DNA of 64,000 nucleotides from Aequorivita echinoideorum (GTDB taxonomy: Bacteria; Bacteroidota; Bacteroidia; Flavobacteriales; Flavobacteriaceae), in contig NZ_JAHCTB010000002.1 in the NCBI RefSeq assembly GCF_018476645.1, forward strand, positions 310,001 through 374,000, in the 5' to 3' direction. How positions within the stretch are numbered: position 1 is the first letter of the stretch; every line of letters begins with the position of its first letter. A model generated the notes under the pieces. The model was not told where the DNA came from, did no database searches, and saw only the letters and a program-made list of their open reading frames with translations. Shown here in pieces: positions 44,725 to 52,772 of this stretch. A program made the position numbers and the translations under genes.

Positions 44725-45120
44725 TCATCCAGCATCGCGTTTACTTTTATCTTTTTCAATTTTCATTATTTTTTCATTTTGCAGCTTGATGATCATTTCT
44801 TTATCTTCGAGTTTCTGCTTTAAAAAAGCCAAATAATCATCTTTACTTAAGTATTCAGATTTTTCTTCATTTACACTTTCGATTGATTCAGATTTTTCTG
44901 CAGAAAATTTCATCATTTCGCCCTTGCCTAATAAAATCCAATTCAAATTATAATCTGGAAAGTTTTTTAATATCTCAAGAAGAATGTCTACAGAAGGTGT
45001 TGCTCCCTTCTTTTCTAGCATATTTAGGTAACCTGTTGATTTATTGATCATTCGTTCAAATTGGCTCTTGTTTAGCCCTTCATTTTTACGAATCACATTA
45101 ATCCTTTCTATTATGCTCAT
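44725..45120 (-). CDS. Phage repressor, XRE-family helix-turn-helix
   Basis: The product is 131 residues. Residues 3-65 are an XRE helix-turn-helix (RINVIRKNEGLNKSQFERMINKSTGYLNMLEKKG) followed by the NWILLGKGEMM segment common to Bacteroidota phage repressors, then a coiled-coil tail (LKQKLEDKEMIIKLQNEKIMKIEKDK). It lacks an S24 protease domain. It diverges from the rightward early genes across a repeat-rich operator region, the classic place for a CI-like repressor. Confidence 0.8.
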   Translation of the reverse strand: MSIIERINVIRKNEGLNKSQFERMINKSTGYLNMLEKKGATPSVDILLEILKNFPDYNLNWILLGKGEMMKFSAEKSESIESVNEEKSEYLSKDDYLAFLKQKLEDKEMIIKLQNEKIMKIEKDKSKRDAG

Positions 45121-45143
45121 TTACAACACTATAAAATTATATT

Positions 45144-45207
45144 TCAAATTTTAAATCGATTTTATAGACTAAAATTTGATTTATTCAGATTTTAATTTGA
45201 TATTTGC
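45144..45207 (+). promoter_or_regulatory. Prophage operator and early rightward promoter
   Basis: TCAAATTTTA at 45144-45153 and TAAAATTTGA at 45170-45179 form a perfect inverted repeat; a variant half-site TTTTAATTTGA follows at 45190-45200, 21 bases on. The promoter TTTG (45175-45178), 20 bases, GATATTTGC (45199-45207) overlaps them, so a bound repressor would block early transcription. Confidence 0.6.
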
Positions 45208-45286
45208 CTTATCAATTGAAATAAAACTAAAAGTTTACTAAAACAAATATACTGTTTGTTTTTGGTAGGCGCAATAATAGTTGTCT

Positions 45287-45565
45287 ATGATAAAAAAATC
45301 GCAAGCAGAAACCATTAAGGAAATCCTTGGTCCCGGTTTCCTCCTTCAAATAGCCGATAGGCTTTTTGAAAAACGAATCCTTTCCTATAGAGGCAAGCCC
45401 TTTACTTCCGGATATCTTTCTGGCGTACTCAACGGCAACCACAGCAATACTGAGGTTGAAGATGCCATTTGGGAATTATTTGAGGAAAGGACCAAGCAGC
45501 TGGAAGAAAAAAAACAACGCCGTGAGGCCGCTATCGAAGCCGCAAAAGAACTTACCAATGGCTAA
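45287..45565 (+). CDS. Putative Cro-like/early DNA-binding protein
   Basis: The product is 92 residues from the ATG at 45287 (a TTG two codons earlier is possible). It is helical and basic: KKSQAETIKEILGPGFLLQIADRLFEKRIL, then YRGKPFTSGYLSGVLNGNHSNTEVEDAI and a charged helical tail. The SGYLSGVLNGNHSN segment looks like the recognition part of a helix-turn-helix. As the first rightward gene opposite the repressor it fits a Cro-type role. The next gene overlaps by eight bases. Confidence 0.65.
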   Translation: MIKKSQAETIKEILGPGFLLQIADRLFEKRILSYRGKPFTSGYLSGVLNGNHSNTEVEDAIWELFEERTKQLEEKKQRREAAIEAAKELTNG

Positions 45566-45743
45566 CCTAGAAAAAATATTAAAAAAGTCAATCATCCTGG
45601 ACAGGATATCAATTGTGCTAACCATTATTGGGATGGGTATCGCCCTATTGTTGTTAGCCTACAGCGCAATAGGGCTGTATAACCCACAAAAAAATAGCCC
45701 GGAGCGCGAACTCCAGGCTAATGCACAAACTACTAACGCTTAA
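45558..45743 (+). CDS. Small single-span membrane protein (61 aa)
   Basis: The frame starts at the ATG at 45558, overlapping the previous gene by eight bases, and gives 61 residues. A short basic helix (MANLEKILKKSIILDRISI) precedes one membrane span (VLTIIGMGIALLLLAYSAIGLY) and a polar tail ending TTNA, coded by the start-associated repeat. A longer frame upstream was rejected as it only overlaps the previous gene. Role unknown; a lysogeny or superinfection function is possible. Confidence 0.6.
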   Translation: MANLEKILKKSIILDRISIVLTIIGMGIALLLLAYSAIGLYNPQKNSPERELQANAQTTNA

Positions 45744-45745
45744 AT
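45733..45745 (+). repeat. Start-associated repeat, copy 1
   Basis: CTAACGCTTAAAT; one base differs from the consensus. It holds the stop of the 61-residue protein and lies eight bases before the ATG at 45754. Confidence 0.75.
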
Positions 45746-45753
45746 CAATACTT

Positions 45754-46368
45754 ATGCACAACAAATGTACAACAGAAAACCAACATCCGCAACACCTTAT
45801 TGCGGGAATTCAAAAAACGGATAGCAATATCGAATTCTTTGGAATCCACGAAACTATGGAGGTGCGCTTCCTGCAAAATGGAAAAACGCACACATTCAAT
45901 GAACTAAAAGGTAAAAACGCCATCGCCGTCATTGAAGCCTTTGAAGCAGATCACGAAGCAAAAAAAATACTCCAGAACATTACCGCTGCAGATGGCACAC
46001 CCGCACGGCTTTCCTATCAAAGGATGGTGGAACTTTATATTTATTTCTGCTATGGAAGTCTGGACGGCACGCCAGATATTGTGGATGGCATCCTTAGCCA
46101 GCCAGAAAACTACAGGCACCGAAGGGACTGCATTTCTTTGCGTTTCAAGCACAAAGTTCTGCGCATCAACGGCCAAGCATTAAAACCCCGCGAGGTAATT
46201 ATGATAGATATGTTTGCCGATGATCACAAAGATGATGTCGTGGCGCTGGAGCTCGGCATTACCACCACTACCCTAAACCAGCACAAACGCAGCCTATTTG
46301 AAAAAACGGGTGTGCAGACTAAAACCGCATTGATGATCAAGGCGGGAAAGGAAGGTTTAATCAATTGA
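45754..46368 (+). CDS. LuxR-type HTH regulator of the prophage
   Basis: The product is 204 residues from the ATG at 45754; the start-associated repeat eight bases upstream decides this start over an earlier ATG at 45721. The N-terminal part (20-140) is unknown. The C-terminal 60 residues form a LuxR/FixJ-type helix-turn-helix (LKPREVIMIDMFADDHKDDVVALELGITTTTLNQHKRSLFEKTGVQTKTALMIKA). It would act as a transcription switch for early genes. No receiver or ligand-binding domain is recognisable. Confidence 0.75.
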   Translation: MHNKCTTENQHPQHLIAGIQKTDSNIEFFGIHETMEVRFLQNGKTHTFNELKGKNAIAVIEAFEADHEAKKILQNITAADGTPARLSYQRMVELYIYFCYGSLDGTPDIVDGILSQPENYRHRRDCISLRFKHKVLRINGQALKPREVIMIDMFADDHKDDVVALELGITTTTLNQHKRSLFEKTGVQTKTALMIKAGKEGLIN

Positions 46369-46371
46369 GTT

Positions 46372-46728
46372 ATGAAAAGACCATTTGATACCATAAACGG
46401 TGAAAAGGTGGATTTCAACAATCCGGAGCACGTCAAGATAATTTTAGAGCGCAACAAGAGATTGGAAAATCTTTCTTCCAAACACTTTGAGTTGTATAAT
46501 CTCAAACCAAAACTCACCGTGAATATTGAATTTGAATGTCCTGCCTGTGGATATTTAATAGAAAAAGACAATGAGATCGATCCAGATGATATGGAAGAGC
46601 CAATTTCAGAACATTTTACAGGATTTTCCTGTAAATGCTGCGGTGTCAAAATAGGGAAAATCTTGTTTTCAGATTCATACAAATTAAGCGTGCCTAAAAA
46701 GCAAGCGGTTAAAATTTCTCAATCATGA
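46372..46728 (+). CDS. Hypothetical zinc-ribbon protein
   Basis: The product is 118 residues. It has two cysteine pairs, FECPACGYL and FSCKCCGVKI, about 40 residues apart, which would bind one zinc ion. The N terminus (MKRPFDTINGEKVDFNNPEHVKIIL) is polar. It is tightly packed in the early operon: three bases after the LuxR-type gene and overlapping the next by four. Function unknown. Confidence 0.6.
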   Translation: MKRPFDTINGEKVDFNNPEHVKIILERNKRLENLSSKHFELYNLKPKLTVNIEFECPACGYLIEKDNEIDPDDMEEPISEHFTGFSCKCCGVKIGKILFSDSYKLSVPKKQAVKISQS

Positions 46729-47015
46729 CGATCCAAGACCAAATAAACGAAACGAAAACAGGAAACCTAGTAGAGGAATACAAAAGTCTGGACAATCAGC
46801 AATTTCGGCTTTCGGCATTTCTGGCATTAGAAAAAGAACCCATTAGTCAGGAAAAAACGGCAAGCATTATTAATGAAATCCACCGCATCAAAACACGAAT
46901 GGAAGAAATTGATATGCTTCCATTCTATGAAGCGGCGAAACTCCGTACAGTCAAGTATTCAACCCACATAAGCAAGCTCACGGAAACGTCCTTTTTAACA
47001 ACGCCCACATTTTAA
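46725..47015 (+). CDS. Hypothetical prophage protein (96 aa)
   Basis: The product is 96 residues, mostly helical (LVEEYKSLDNQQFRLSAFLALEKEPISQEKTASIINEIHRIKTRMEEI), with heptad-like spacing that suggests a short coiled coil. It starts inside the upstream stop codon (ATGA overlap). I cannot name it. Confidence 0.55.
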   Translation: MTIQDQINETKTGNLVEEYKSLDNQQFRLSAFLALEKEPISQEKTASIINEIHRIKTRMEEIDMLPFYEAAKLRTVKYSTHISKLTETSFLTTPTF

Positions 47016-47027
47016 ATATTTGAACCA

Positions 47028-47183
47028 ATGAAAACGCCAGTAGAAACCGAAAACAACAGATTGATCCCCAGCGGCAAGAAGTTCAAGCTGCAGGTGCGCA
47101 AGCGATTTGGATTTTTTGAGTATTGGAAAACAATAAAAACGTATAACACGCTAGCGGATTTCAGCCGCAAGTACCAAGGATAA
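47028..47183 (+). CDS. Small basic hypothetical protein (51 aa)
   Basis: A 51-residue frame begins at the ATG at 47028. It is strongly basic in the middle (SGKKFKLQVRKRFGFFEYWKTIKTY), which would suit nucleic-acid contact. It lies 12 bases after the previous stop and six before the next start, so the packing supports a real gene. Function unknown. Confidence 0.55.
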   Translation: MKTPVETENNRLIPSGKKFKLQVRKRFGFFEYWKTIKTYNTLADFSRKYQG

Positions 47184-47189
47184 AAAAAA

Positions 47190-47411
47190 ATGGCACACCT
47201 AACCGCAGAAGCACTGTTTCCCGCTTTCCTCGCAATGGCCGAGGAAGAGCGCGCAGCGTTTCTGAAAATGGGTGCCGCAACCATAAATAAAAAGGACAAA
47301 CCAAAACGAACCAAAAAAACGGTGTACGACAAGGTTTGCGAAAAGCTGGGCGAGCAATTTCGCCCCGGAAATGAAGAGATGTTGATAAGCCAATTGATGC
47401 ACGAAAAATAA
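47190..47411 (+). CDS. Hypothetical prophage protein (73 aa)
   Basis: The product is 73 residues: a helical front (LTAEALFPAFLAMAEEERAAFLKM), a lysine-rich linker (NKKDKPKRTKKTVYDKV) and a C-terminal helix ending LISQLMHEK. No domain recognised. The 184 bases that follow hold no gene but contain a GC-rich hairpin and copy 2 of the start-associated repeat. Confidence 0.6.
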   Translation: MAHLTAEALFPAFLAMAEEERAAFLKMGAATINKKDKPKRTKKTVYDKVCEKLGEQFRPGNEEMLISQLMHEK

Positions 47412-47528
47412 ATATAACGGACGGCAGAAAGATTAAAGGTTAAAGGTTAAAAACAGATTCTCATAAAACTGCTAGCCGTTTAAAATACCGGAAGCGAAAG
47501 CAACAGACTTTCACTTTAACCAGATGCC

Positions 47529-47555
47529 GCCGGGGAGACATACCTCTACCCCGGC
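47529..47555. other. GC-rich hairpin in an early-region gap
   Basis: GCCGGGG (47529-47535) pairs with CCCCGGC (47549-47555), with a further GAG/CTC inside. It is unusually GC-rich for this region and lies before the ParB-like gene. No T-run follows, so it is more likely a leader structure or protein-binding site than a terminator. Confidence 0.4.
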
Positions 47556-47563
47556 CTGCATTT

Positions 47564-47576
47564 GTAACGCTTAAAA
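47564..47576 (+). repeat. Start-associated repeat, copy 2
   Basis: GTAACGCTTAAAA; first base differs from consensus. It does not overlap a gene end here and lies 19 bases before the ParB-like start. Confidence 0.7.
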
Positions 47577-47595
47577 ATAACGAATTAGAAGAATT

Positions 47596-48333
47596 ATGAA
47601 TCCACCTAAAATCACAGTAACTAAAGAATACGAGAAGTTTTCAACAATTCTTGGAAATAGGATCATTAATGAAAAAAAGGTAGAAAACCTTATGGCAGAT
47701 ATTTCTAAGGGGCTCAACCTCTTACCCTATTGCCCGGTTATTGTCTTCAGAAAAGATAATAATCTGAAAATTGTGGATGGCCAACACCGCTTTGAGGCTA
47801 CGAAACGCCTAGAACTTCCAGTGCATTACGTGGAATGTGAGCAACTGGATCTTAAAAAAATAGCTTCACTTAATTCACGAAGCGATAAATGGAAAAACAG
47901 TGATTTCTTGGAATGTTACGTCCGACTTGGCATAGAGGATTATGTAACCTTATTGGATTTTCTTAGGAAATATAAAATCATCTACTCTGCATCCATTGAT
48001 CTTTTGATGTATGGAAATCCAAAAGCAAAGGGCAGCAATTCTATGGAAGCCTTCAGGAATGGTGAATTTGAAGTAAAATTTTTAGATAAGGCAACGGAGC
48101 TCGTGAACCTTACCACAGAAATTTTCGGAAGATATGTTTTTTCAAATGATCGCTATCTCATCGGTGCGGTGATGGAACTCAAAGAAGCCGGAATCTGTGA
48201 TTTTGAAGTATTAAAGAATAAAGTTTCTGAAGCGCCAAATATCATGGAAAAGAAAAGCAATATCAAAGAATACAAATATTTGATAGAGCAGGTGTACAAT
48301 TTCAAAAACCAAAAGCGCGTGGCGCTATTTTAA
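47596..48333 (+). CDS. ParB/Srx-type N-terminal-domain protein
   Basis: The product is 245 residues. The N-terminal 90 residues are a ParB-like nuclease/CTPase fold with KIVDGQHRFEATKRLELPVHYVE, in which the GQHR motif matches the ParB GxxR phosphate-binding box. No ParB-type HTH with a partner ParA is visible. In phages such proteins act in DNA partition, transcription or nicking. The remainder is helical. It is the first of a run of eight adjacent DNA-metabolism genes. Confidence 0.75.
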   Translation: MNPPKITVTKEYEKFSTILGNRIINEKKVENLMADISKGLNLLPYCPVIVFRKDNNLKIVDGQHRFEATKRLELPVHYVECEQLDLKKIASLNSRSDKWKNSDFLECYVRLGIEDYVTLLDFLRKYKIIYSASIDLLMYGNPKAKGSNSMEAFRNGEFEVKFLDKATELVNLTTEIFGRYVFSNDRYLIGAVMELKEAGICDFEVLKNKVSEAPNIMEKKSNIKEYKYLIEQVYNFKNQKRVALF

Positions 48334-48340
48334 AGATTAG

Positions 48341-48544
48341 ATGCAGGAAACTAAGAATGTAATAGCAAATGATATTTCCAGATGCAACAATCACCGGTGC
48401 ATCTTCCGGTCTGGGTGCGCACGATATATGCAGCTTGAAATTGACTCCAAAAATAAAATAAATATACATAGCGTAACCCGCTTTGGAAACTCCGAGAACC
48501 AACACAAAATGACGGTTTCATGTTCAAATAAAATATCATTATGA
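48341..48544 (+). CDS. Small cysteine-rich protein (67 aa)
   Basis: The product is 67 residues. The cluster CNNHRCIFRSGCARY could bind zinc or iron. It starts eight bases after the previous stop and its stop overlaps the next start by four bases (ATGA), which strongly supports a real gene despite its size. Similar C-x5-C-x5-C-type short proteins occur in Bacteroidota phages; function unknown. Confidence 0.6.
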   Translation: MQETKNVIANDISRCNNHRCIFRSGCARYMQLEIDSKNKINIHSVTRFGNSENQHKMTVSCSNKISL

Positions 48545-50307
48545 CCCCATTCACTAACTCCCCCTCCCAAATAGGCTCGCTGATACACCAGAATTTTGCA
48601 ACTCCTCAGCAAAAATCCCCCAAGGTGTATCGGTATGCCTATCTGGACAAAGAAGCCATTAACGCCACCATCCAGAATGCAATGCGCGCTGCCAACGAGT
48701 TCAACAAGGCGCAGAAGGAAAAGAGCTCCAGCATCATAAAGATCAACCAGCACCTGCGCAAGGCGGCCAAGGACCAAAAACATACCATAAAACAGCGCGT
48801 GCTGCACAAAGAATTTATCGCTGCAGAAGGATTGCGCACAGCAGATCCGGAAACATACAATAGCGCGATGCTGAAATTCAATCGTAATCACAGTACCAAT
48901 TTCCTAATGCGTGAATGGCCAACGTTAAAGAATGAGCTGGCCACCTTCAACCATCTGGTTATTTTCTTCGCCGCCCAGGTTCGCGATAACAATGCCAGAA
49001 AGATGAATGCCGGCGTAAGTACTACAGGAATATTGCCACGCCTGCGCACCAACAGCGAGAGCCTACGGCGCTATAAAGTGGAAGGAGTGCCACAATGCCG
49101 TTTCAAAAACGAAGCCATCCTGCGCCACGTACACGCCCTGGTGGAGGCAGGTATTTTAGTAAATTACAAAAACCACGGTCCCAATGTTGGGTTTTCTGTG
49201 GAGTTTTCGCCCGAAATTCTGGAGGTAAAAGACCACGATCCCGCAAAATCACAAAATACTGCAAAACAAATTGTTACGAAAAGTAAAACCTGCAAAGCAG
49301 GATATAGTGGTCTTGTTACAGGAACAGTATTAAATAATCATGAAAATAAAGGGGATGCTTCGCCTTCCCCTGAGATTAGGATTGGCGCATCCGCGCCAGA
49401 CCTTCCACACAAGAACACTTACCAGACCACTTACAAGAACAACAACAAGACCACCGGAAGCGTAACCAACCCGCAGGAACAGGCAAACCGGGGCGCGGAT
49501 TTTTCGCCCGAAAAAAATGCCGTTCATCGAAAACCCACGGAAAGCGATAAACTGACGGCCCAGATTAGGGACCAATGGCAACTTTGCAAGGAACTGGAAG
49601 CAGACCACCACACGCAGCACATCCCCATCGATGGCCGTATTCTGGAAAAGGAAGCCCAGAACGGGACTATGAGCCAGCAATTTTTCAGAATGCTTTTGTT
49701 TCAGGAATTTATGAAGTACATCAGTCGCTTAAAACTTGGAAACCAAAGTGCTGCAGGCGCATTCTTCAATGCCTTTGAGGAACTGTTTGATAAAAAGATG
49801 ATCACGTTCACCGGTAAATATTTTACCAAAACGGCGATGCTGGACGAATTCCATAAATGGATCTGGATGGTGGACTGCGCCGAAAGGTGGGGCAAAAAAC
49901 GAAATTGGGATTTTCTGTACATCAACGATTATCTAGACACCGCCCGCCGAGATGCCAAGGAAATGGGATTCTGGTACCTAGAAAAACAATGGAACGCCAA
50001 CGAACGGAAAAAAGCCACCCGAAAGGCGAAACGAAAAGCAAACCAAGAGGCCCACGGAAAACGGAAAATTAAAATAAAGGCAGAGCGCTTGGAAAAATAC
50101 GGCCTGCGAAGCATAAAACCCGGAACCAACAGCCGCGCCAGAACCGACTACGAAAAAGCAAGAATGGCCGTGCGCCGCTTCCTGAAAAAGGAAATCCAGT
50201 TTGACGAGCTATACCGCTATTGCCAAGCCAACCTAAATGAAACCATTGTCACTGGATTGGAAAATTTGATAGCAAGTGAACGCAAAAATCTAACGCTTAA
50301 AAAATGA
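48541..50307 (+). CDS. Putative phage replication-type protein (588 aa)
   Basis: The product is 588 residues, the largest in the early region. The first 200 residues are helical with a winged-helix-like segment (RFKNEAILRHVHALVEAGILVNY) as seen in replication initiators. A low-complexity Asn/Thr/Lys linker occupies about 255-345, and the C-terminal part is strongly basic (ERKKATRKAKRKANQEAHGKRKIKIK). By size, basic tail and location among DNA genes it may start replication, but I recognise no polymerase, helicase or Rep motif. It ends in NLTLKK, coded by the start-associated repeat. Confidence 0.6.
   Translation: MTPFTNSPSQIGSLIHQNFATPQQKSPKVYRYAYLDKEAINATIQNAMRAANEFNKAQKEKSSSIIKINQHLRKAAKDQKHTIKQRVLHKEFIAAEGLRTADPETYNSAMLKFNRNHSTNFLMREWPTLKNELATFNHLVIFFAAQVRDNNARKMNAGVSTTGILPRLRTNSESLRRYKVEGVPQCRFKNEAILRHVHALVEAGILVNYKNHGPNVGFSVEFSPEILEVKDHDPAKSQNTAKQIVTKSKTCKAGYSGLVTGTVLNNHENKGDASPSPEIRIGASAPDLPHKNTYQTTYKNNNKTTGSVTNPQEQANRGADFSPEKNAVHRKPTESDKLTAQIRDQWQLCKELEADHHTQHIPIDGRILEKEAQNGTMSQQFFRMLLFQEFMKYISRLKLGNQSAAGAFFNAFEELFDKKMITFTGKYFTKTAMLDEFHKWIWMVDCAERWGKKRNWDFLYINDYLDTARRDAKEMGFWYLEKQWNANERKKATRKAKRKANQEAHGKRKIKIKAERLEKYGLRSIKPGTNSRARTDYEKARMAVRRFLKKEIQFDELYRYCQANLNETIVTGLENLIASERKNLTLKK
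50290..50302 (+). repeat. Start-associated repeat, copy 3
   Basis: CTAACGCTTAAAA, exact consensus. It codes LTLK at the end of the previous gene and lies one base before the ATG at 50304. Confidence 0.85.
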
Positions 50308-50810
50308 AATTCACCTGCACAAATCTTGAATACTTGACAATGCAGCACTTCGGTGTTAGGCAAAATATTATCGTTCCAAATGTTCATTGGGGAATAAGCA
50401 GGTGGAAGGAAGGAATTGGGCCACTTCACGAATGCGATGTTTTGATTCTTTCAAAATCTGGATACGCCACCGAGGTTGAAATAAAAATTTCTAAGGCCGA
50501 TCTTTTGAAAGATTCCGAAAAATTGCACGGACACGATCATCCAATGATTAAATATCTGTATTTCTGCGTGCCGGAAAACCTCAAAGAAATTGCGCTAGAA
50601 GTTATTCCCGCTCGCGCTGGTCTTTTGGTTGCTGAATCTAATGAAGGTCCTATCCACCGTGCTTTTCTGAAACAAATTAAATCCCCCACACAGATAAGCA
50701 AACCAGTCCAATGGAACGAAAAAGAAAAAATGAAGCTTTTGCACTTGGGCTGTATGCGAATACTAGGACTGAAGAAAAAATTATCAAAAAATCTAACGCT
50801 TAAAAAATGA
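50304..50810 (+). CDS. MmcB/VRR-like putative endonuclease
   Basis: The product is 168 residues. The core HECDVLILSKSGYATEVEIKISKADLLKD matches a PD-(D/E)xK nuclease (acidic residue, then ExK in EVEIK), similar to the MmcB family of putative DNA-repair endonucleases. The N terminus (FTCTNLEYLTMQHFGVRQNIIVPNV) also fits. It would nick or cut DNA with a metal ion. Start overlaps the previous stop by four bases; its own stop overlaps the methyltransferase gene by four. Confidence 0.7.
   Translation: MKFTCTNLEYLTMQHFGVRQNIIVPNVHWGISRWKEGIGPLHECDVLILSKSGYATEVEIKISKADLLKDSEKLHGHDHPMIKYLYFCVPENLKEIALEVIPARAGLLVAESNEGPIHRAFLKQIKSPTQISKPVQWNEKEKMKLLHLGCMRILGLKKKLSKNLTLKK
50793..50805 (+). repeat. Start-associated repeat, copy 4
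   Basis: CTAACGCTTAAAA, exact consensus, one base before the ATG at 50807. It again codes LTLK at the end of the upstream protein. Confidence 0.85.
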
Positions 50811-51358
50811 AAGAAATCGTAATAGATACAAATTTTCAAACACCACCAGAAGTGTGTGATTATATGGCCAGTCTGGTACCTACCAATGCTGATGCAATTT
50901 TAGAACCTACTCCAGGTACCGGAAACCTTGTAAATGCTTTGATTAAAAAAGGGTTCACTGTTATTTCTCCACCAGATTATTTTGTGACCAGAAACATTAT
51001 TTTAAAAATGAATTGGGATTCTATTGTGATGAACCCGCCATTTTCAACAAAATCAGCTTTTTTGGATAACGCCCCGGAAGAATTCAAAACCGAAAAAGGG
51101 ATGAAGTTTGGCTACAAACTGCTGCAGGAATGTATGTCGATATCAGATAATGTAATTGCATTAATGCCCTGGTTTACACTTTCTGATTCTGATGTTCGTC
51201 TTCGCTTTCTGCACGATTTCGGAATAAAATCCTTGACAGCACTTCCCAGAAAAACATTTCAATATGCCAGAATTCAAACCGTAGTGATCGAGCTCCAAAA
51301 AGGCTGGAATAAACCAACGGAATTCAAAGTATTTGAACGCTTAAAATCTAACGCTTAA
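50807..51358 (+). CDS. Adenine-specific DNA methyltransferase
   Basis: The product is 183 residues. It has the SAM-binding LEPTPGTGNLVNALIKKG (motif I) and the catalytic MNPPF (motif IV), which together mark an N6-adenine methyltransferase. It is short: no separate target-recognition domain is visible, as in some phage orphan methyltransferases. It would protect phage DNA from host restriction or mark it. No matching restriction enzyme lies nearby. Confidence 0.8.
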   Translation: MKEIVIDTNFQTPPEVCDYMASLVPTNADAILEPTPGTGNLVNALIKKGFTVISPPDYFVTRNIILKMNWDSIVMNPPFSTKSAFLDNAPEEFKTEKGMKFGYKLLQECMSISDNVIALMPWFTLSDSDVRLRFLHDFGIKSLTALPRKTFQYARIQTVVIELQKGWNKPTEFKVFERLKSNA

Positions 51359-51360
51359 AA
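51335..51360 (+). repeat. Start-associated repeat, copy 5, tandem
   Basis: A near copy GAACGCTTAAAA (51335-51346) is followed one base later by the exact CTAACGCTTAAAA (51348-51360). The second copy holds the stop of the methyltransferase gene (SNA) and lies nine bases before the ATG at 51370. The tandem suggests duplication of the element. Confidence 0.85.
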
Positions 51361-51369
51361 ATTAAATCA

Positions 51370-51633
51370 ATGAACAAAAAATTAGACAAATGCCAGCATT
51401 CCAAAAACAGCTGCCCGAAGTGCAGCCGTGTAAAAATGGTAGTGTACCTAAAAAACGATGAAAGCAAGGTATGGTACAGCTTCATAAAGGAAGACCAGAA
51501 GCTTGCGGGCCTAGATGCCATTGCTCTAAAAATGGGTGACCGTGTGATTAAAAAATACGGCGAGCCCAATGTAAATAAGATGCTATTTTATAACAACGCA
51601 GACCCAAGCCAACCGGCGTTTGCAGAAAATTAA
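51370..51633 (+). CDS. Small hypothetical protein with CxxC cluster (87 aa)
   Basis: The product is 87 residues. The N terminus KCQHSKNSCPKCSRVKMVVYLKND holds a Cys-His cluster that would bind zinc, followed by a mixed alpha/beta part (SKVWYSFIKEDQKLAGLDAI). No known domain. It stands between two start-associated repeats. Confidence 0.6.
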   Translation: MNKKLDKCQHSKNSCPKCSRVKMVVYLKNDESKVWYSFIKEDQKLAGLDAIALKMGDRVIKKYGEPNVNKMLFYNNADPSQPAFAEN

Positions 51634-51635
51634 TA

Positions 51636-51648
51636 CTAACGCTTAAAA
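51636..51648 (+). repeat. Start-associated repeat, copy 6
   Basis: CTAACGCTTAAAA, exact, nine bases before the ATG at 51658 and two bases after the previous stop. Confidence 0.85.
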
Positions 51649-51657
51649 TTTAAAATT

Positions 51658-51957
51658 ATGTCAAGAAAAACATTAACACTTCAGGAATGGAGATCAGAAG
51701 CAGAACCAAAGTTTGGAAAAGATGTAAAAAAATGGAAATTCAAATGCCCTTCTTGTGGCGAATCCCAAACATTACAAGAATTTATTGATGCAAAAATTGA
51801 AGAACCGACTAAAAAATTTTATTACAGCTGCATAGGAAGATGGGTTGAAAAAAGAGGGTGTAAATGGACACTTGGAGGACTTCTTCAGATACACGAAACC
51901 GAGGTGATAAGCGAAGAAGGTGATAAAATCCCAGTTTTTGAATTTTCTGAAGTATGA
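51658..51957 (+). CDS. VVA0879-like zinc-ribbon protein
   Basis: The product is 99 residues. The layout LTLQEWRSEAEPKFGKDVKKWKFKCPSCGESQTLQEF, then YYSCIGRWVEKRGCKWTLGGLLQIH, matches the small VVA0879-type phage/plasmid family, with two cysteine pairs for zinc. Function unknown, often found in phage genomes. It overlaps the next gene by four bases. Confidence 0.7.
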   Translation: MSRKTLTLQEWRSEAEPKFGKDVKKWKFKCPSCGESQTLQEFIDAKIEEPTKKFYYSCIGRWVEKRGCKWTLGGLLQIHETEVISEEGDKIPVFEFSEV

Positions 51958-52337
51958 AAATCACTCTACAAACAAAAAGCAGTGATGACCTTGGACCCAT
52001 AGCCAATGCCGGGGAGCATTATGCAAAAACGTTGGAGCGATTGATTTATCTGCAGAACAAAAGTGCGCAGCACGTGCACAAAAGCATTCTGGATGAGTTT
52101 AGGTACAGCCTTTTAAAAAAGCTGATCAATCCCAACAAGCCCAAGGCACCAAAAATAAAAATGGAGTTGCACACCGCTTTTGTGCTTAAAGATGCTTTCC
52201 AGAATTACAGCCAATCCCTCAACGAGGAAAAATATGTGCGCGAGGCCGCACAATTACGCAGATTGACAATGGAGCTTTACAGCCTATTGCCAAGAACCGA
52301 AGACCAGGAAGAATTCAGTTTAAACAGTAAAATTTAA
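51954..52337 (+). CDS. Hypothetical prophage protein (127 aa)
   Basis: The product is 127 residues, mostly helical (YAKTLERLIYLQNKSAQHVHKSILDEFRYSLLKKL) with a conserved-looking PNKPKAPKIKMELHTAFVLKDAF segment. It starts inside the previous stop. I recognise no domain. Confidence 0.6.
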   Translation: MKITLQTKSSDDLGPIANAGEHYAKTLERLIYLQNKSAQHVHKSILDEFRYSLLKKLINPNKPKAPKIKMELHTAFVLKDAFQNYSQSLNEEKYVREAAQLRRLTMELYSLLPRTEDQEEFSLNSKI

Positions 52338-52344
52338 AAGTAAA

Positions 52345-52761
52345 ATGAAATCCAAAAACAATAAGCAAATAGCTGACTCAAGGAAAAAAGCATATTTGAA
52401 AATTCAAAAAATATTGGATGCTGGAGAGGTTGACAAACAATTTTCCCATCTAAGCGGTGAATATTATTCATCCGATAAATTTATAGTAACGTGGATGGGT
52501 TTTTATAGAGGTATCCCTAGCGAATTCAGAATTTCTAAATGTGATTCGTTCTATGCAGCGTTTTCTGGATACCAAGCAATTTATGCTTGCGCCAGTCTTT
52601 TTCACGAAAAACAATTTGAGGGTTTCAGCACAATTGAACGTGCTTTAATATCTATAGGATTGAAACTTGCTCCTCCAAAACAGAAAAGATATTTTTTCGA
52701 TAAATACGCGCTTCCCTTCAATGAAAAAATCAAGAATATTAAAACAATTACTAACGCTTAA
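52345..52761 (+). CDS. Hypothetical prophage protein (138 aa)
   Basis: The product is 138 residues with a lysine-rich start and a mixed core (YYSSDKFIVTWMGFYRGIPSEFRISKCDSFYAAFSGYQAIYACASLF). It ends in TNA, coded by the start-associated repeat. Seven bases separate it from the gene before. No domain recognised. Confidence 0.6.
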   Translation: MKSKNNKQIADSRKKAYLKIQKILDAGEVDKQFSHLSGEYYSSDKFIVTWMGFYRGIPSEFRISKCDSFYAAFSGYQAIYACASLFHEKQFEGFSTIERALISIGLKLAPPKQKRYFFDKYALPFNEKIKNIKTITNA

Positions 52762-52763
52762 AA
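52751..52763 (+). repeat. Start-associated repeat, copy 7
   Basis: CTAACGCTTAAAA, exact, covers the stop of the previous gene (TNA) and lies nine bases before the ATG at 52773. Confidence 0.85.
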
Positions 52764-52772
52764 TTTAAAACT

